Assembly (NCBI GenBank): GCA_964571965.1
Contig: CAZNFQ010000115.1
Coordinates: 1 to 5,930, forward strand
Source: Sabulitectum sp964571965
Lineage (GTDB): Bacteria; Fermentibacterota; Fermentibacteria; Fermentibacterales; JCC-6
Direction: 5' to 3'
Length of the DNA: 5,930 nt
Position 1 is the stretch's first letter. Each line of letters begins with the position of its first letter. This document shows positions 5,541 to 5,930 of this stretch, in pieces. The position numbers and the translations under genes were made by a program. A model generated the notes under the pieces. It was not told the origin of the DNA. It was given only the letters and a program-made list of their open reading frames with translations, and searched no databases.

Positions 5541-5930
5541 TTGAGAAAAACGATGCTTTTCATGATGGTATTCATGGTTGCCGCAGCATTTGCAGGCAGG
5601 ATAAATATCACGAATGACACAGGAAGCTACGACTTCTGGTATGTTCACATATCACCTTCATCTTCAGACTCTTGGGGTGATGACTGGCTGGGTGAAACAG
5701 AGGTCATCTATGCCGGAGACAGCAGAGCTTTCAGCGTAAGCAACGACACCTACGACGTGATGATCGAAGATGAAGACGGCGACACCTATACTTTCTGGAA
5801 TGTCAGGGTCAACGGTACCGTGAACATGGTTGTTGATCTTGGCAATCTCGGTGAGCAGACCTGGAGCGGTGGCGGAGGCAGCTCTTCCCATTCAAGCGGC
5901 GTTATGGCCCCGATTACCATAGAGAATGAC
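5541..5930 (+). CDS. Secreted repeat-domain protein, TTG start (3' partial)
   Basis: The frame stays open from TTG (5541) to the right edge, giving 130 residues. Residues 1-18 are a signal peptide: Arg2-Lys3, a hydrophobic Met/Val/Phe/Ala core, then AFA before a likely signal peptidase I cut after Ala18. Residues 21-103 form an acidic beta-rich domain starting INITNDTGSYDFWYVHISPS, then SDSWGDDWLGETEV, a Gly-Asp-Ser turn, and DVMIEDEDGDTYTFWNVRV. A Gly/Ser-rich linker (about 108-121) leads to ITIEND (125-130), which resembles INITND at 21-26, so a second copy of the domain probably begins at the window edge. The pattern (N-[DN]-T/S-G, YISPS, SWG.D.LG, G[ED]S, EDEDGD.Y.[FW]) resembles a small secreted domain I recall from many bacteria without a firm function. 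The domain is Cys-free. It is transcribed divergently from the radical SAM operon. Its role is unknown; the acidic DEDGD could bind calcium. Confidence 0.8.
   Translation, partial: MRKTMLFMMVFMVAAAFAGRINITNDTGSYDFWYVHISPSSSDSWGDDWLGETEVIYAGDSRAFSVSNDTYDVMIEDEDGDTYTFWNVRVNGTVNMVVDLGNLGEQTWSGGGGSSSHSSGVMAPITIEND

Overview
This window looks like ordinary chromosomal DNA of a Gram-negative-type bacterium with an outer membrane. It carries a class III prepilin, a signal-peptide-II lipoprotein, a secreted repeat protein with a signal peptide, and strong AGGAGG-type ribosome binding sites. The mix of GspG/PilE-like pilins, 6-bladed beta-propeller lipoproteins and long acidic secreted proteins is reminiscent of FCB-group candidate phyla such as Fermentibacteria/Aegiribacteria. 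That placement rests on style alone and is tentative. No rRNA, tRNA, CRISPR array, insertion sequence or phage gene is visible.

Layout. Bases 3-686 (+ strand) hold the 3' end of an unidentified gene followed 18 bp later by a type IV prepilin-like gene. Bases 661-1788 (- strand) encode a beta-propeller lipoprotein whose 3' end overlaps the pilin gene tail to tail by 26 bp. Bases 1854-5336 (- strand) form a tight three-gene operon, read as radical SAM/SPASM protein, then a succinyl-CoA-synthetase-beta-like ATP-grasp protein with a C-terminal FixX-like [4Fe-4S] domain, then a succinyl-CoA-synthetase-alpha-like protein. A rho-independent terminator closes the operon at about 1793-1841. Its 3' arm contains the only Shine-Dalgarno-like sequence of the lipoprotein gene. 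Bases 5337-5540 are a divergent regulatory region with two small palindromes and a good TTGACA/AATTAT promoter. From 5541 to the right edge runs the start of a secreted protein built of repeated domains, initiated at TTG.

The centrepiece is the three-gene operon. The alpha subunit keeps the phospho-histidine and its supporting glutamate, so nucleotide-dependent acyl-CoA ligation (or its reverse) is plausible. The beta subunit carries an iron-sulfur ferredoxin module not found in canonical SucC, and the genes are coupled stop-to-start with a radical SAM enzyme. I infer an undescribed redox-linked acyl-CoA synthetase system. Its substrate cannot be read from the sequence.
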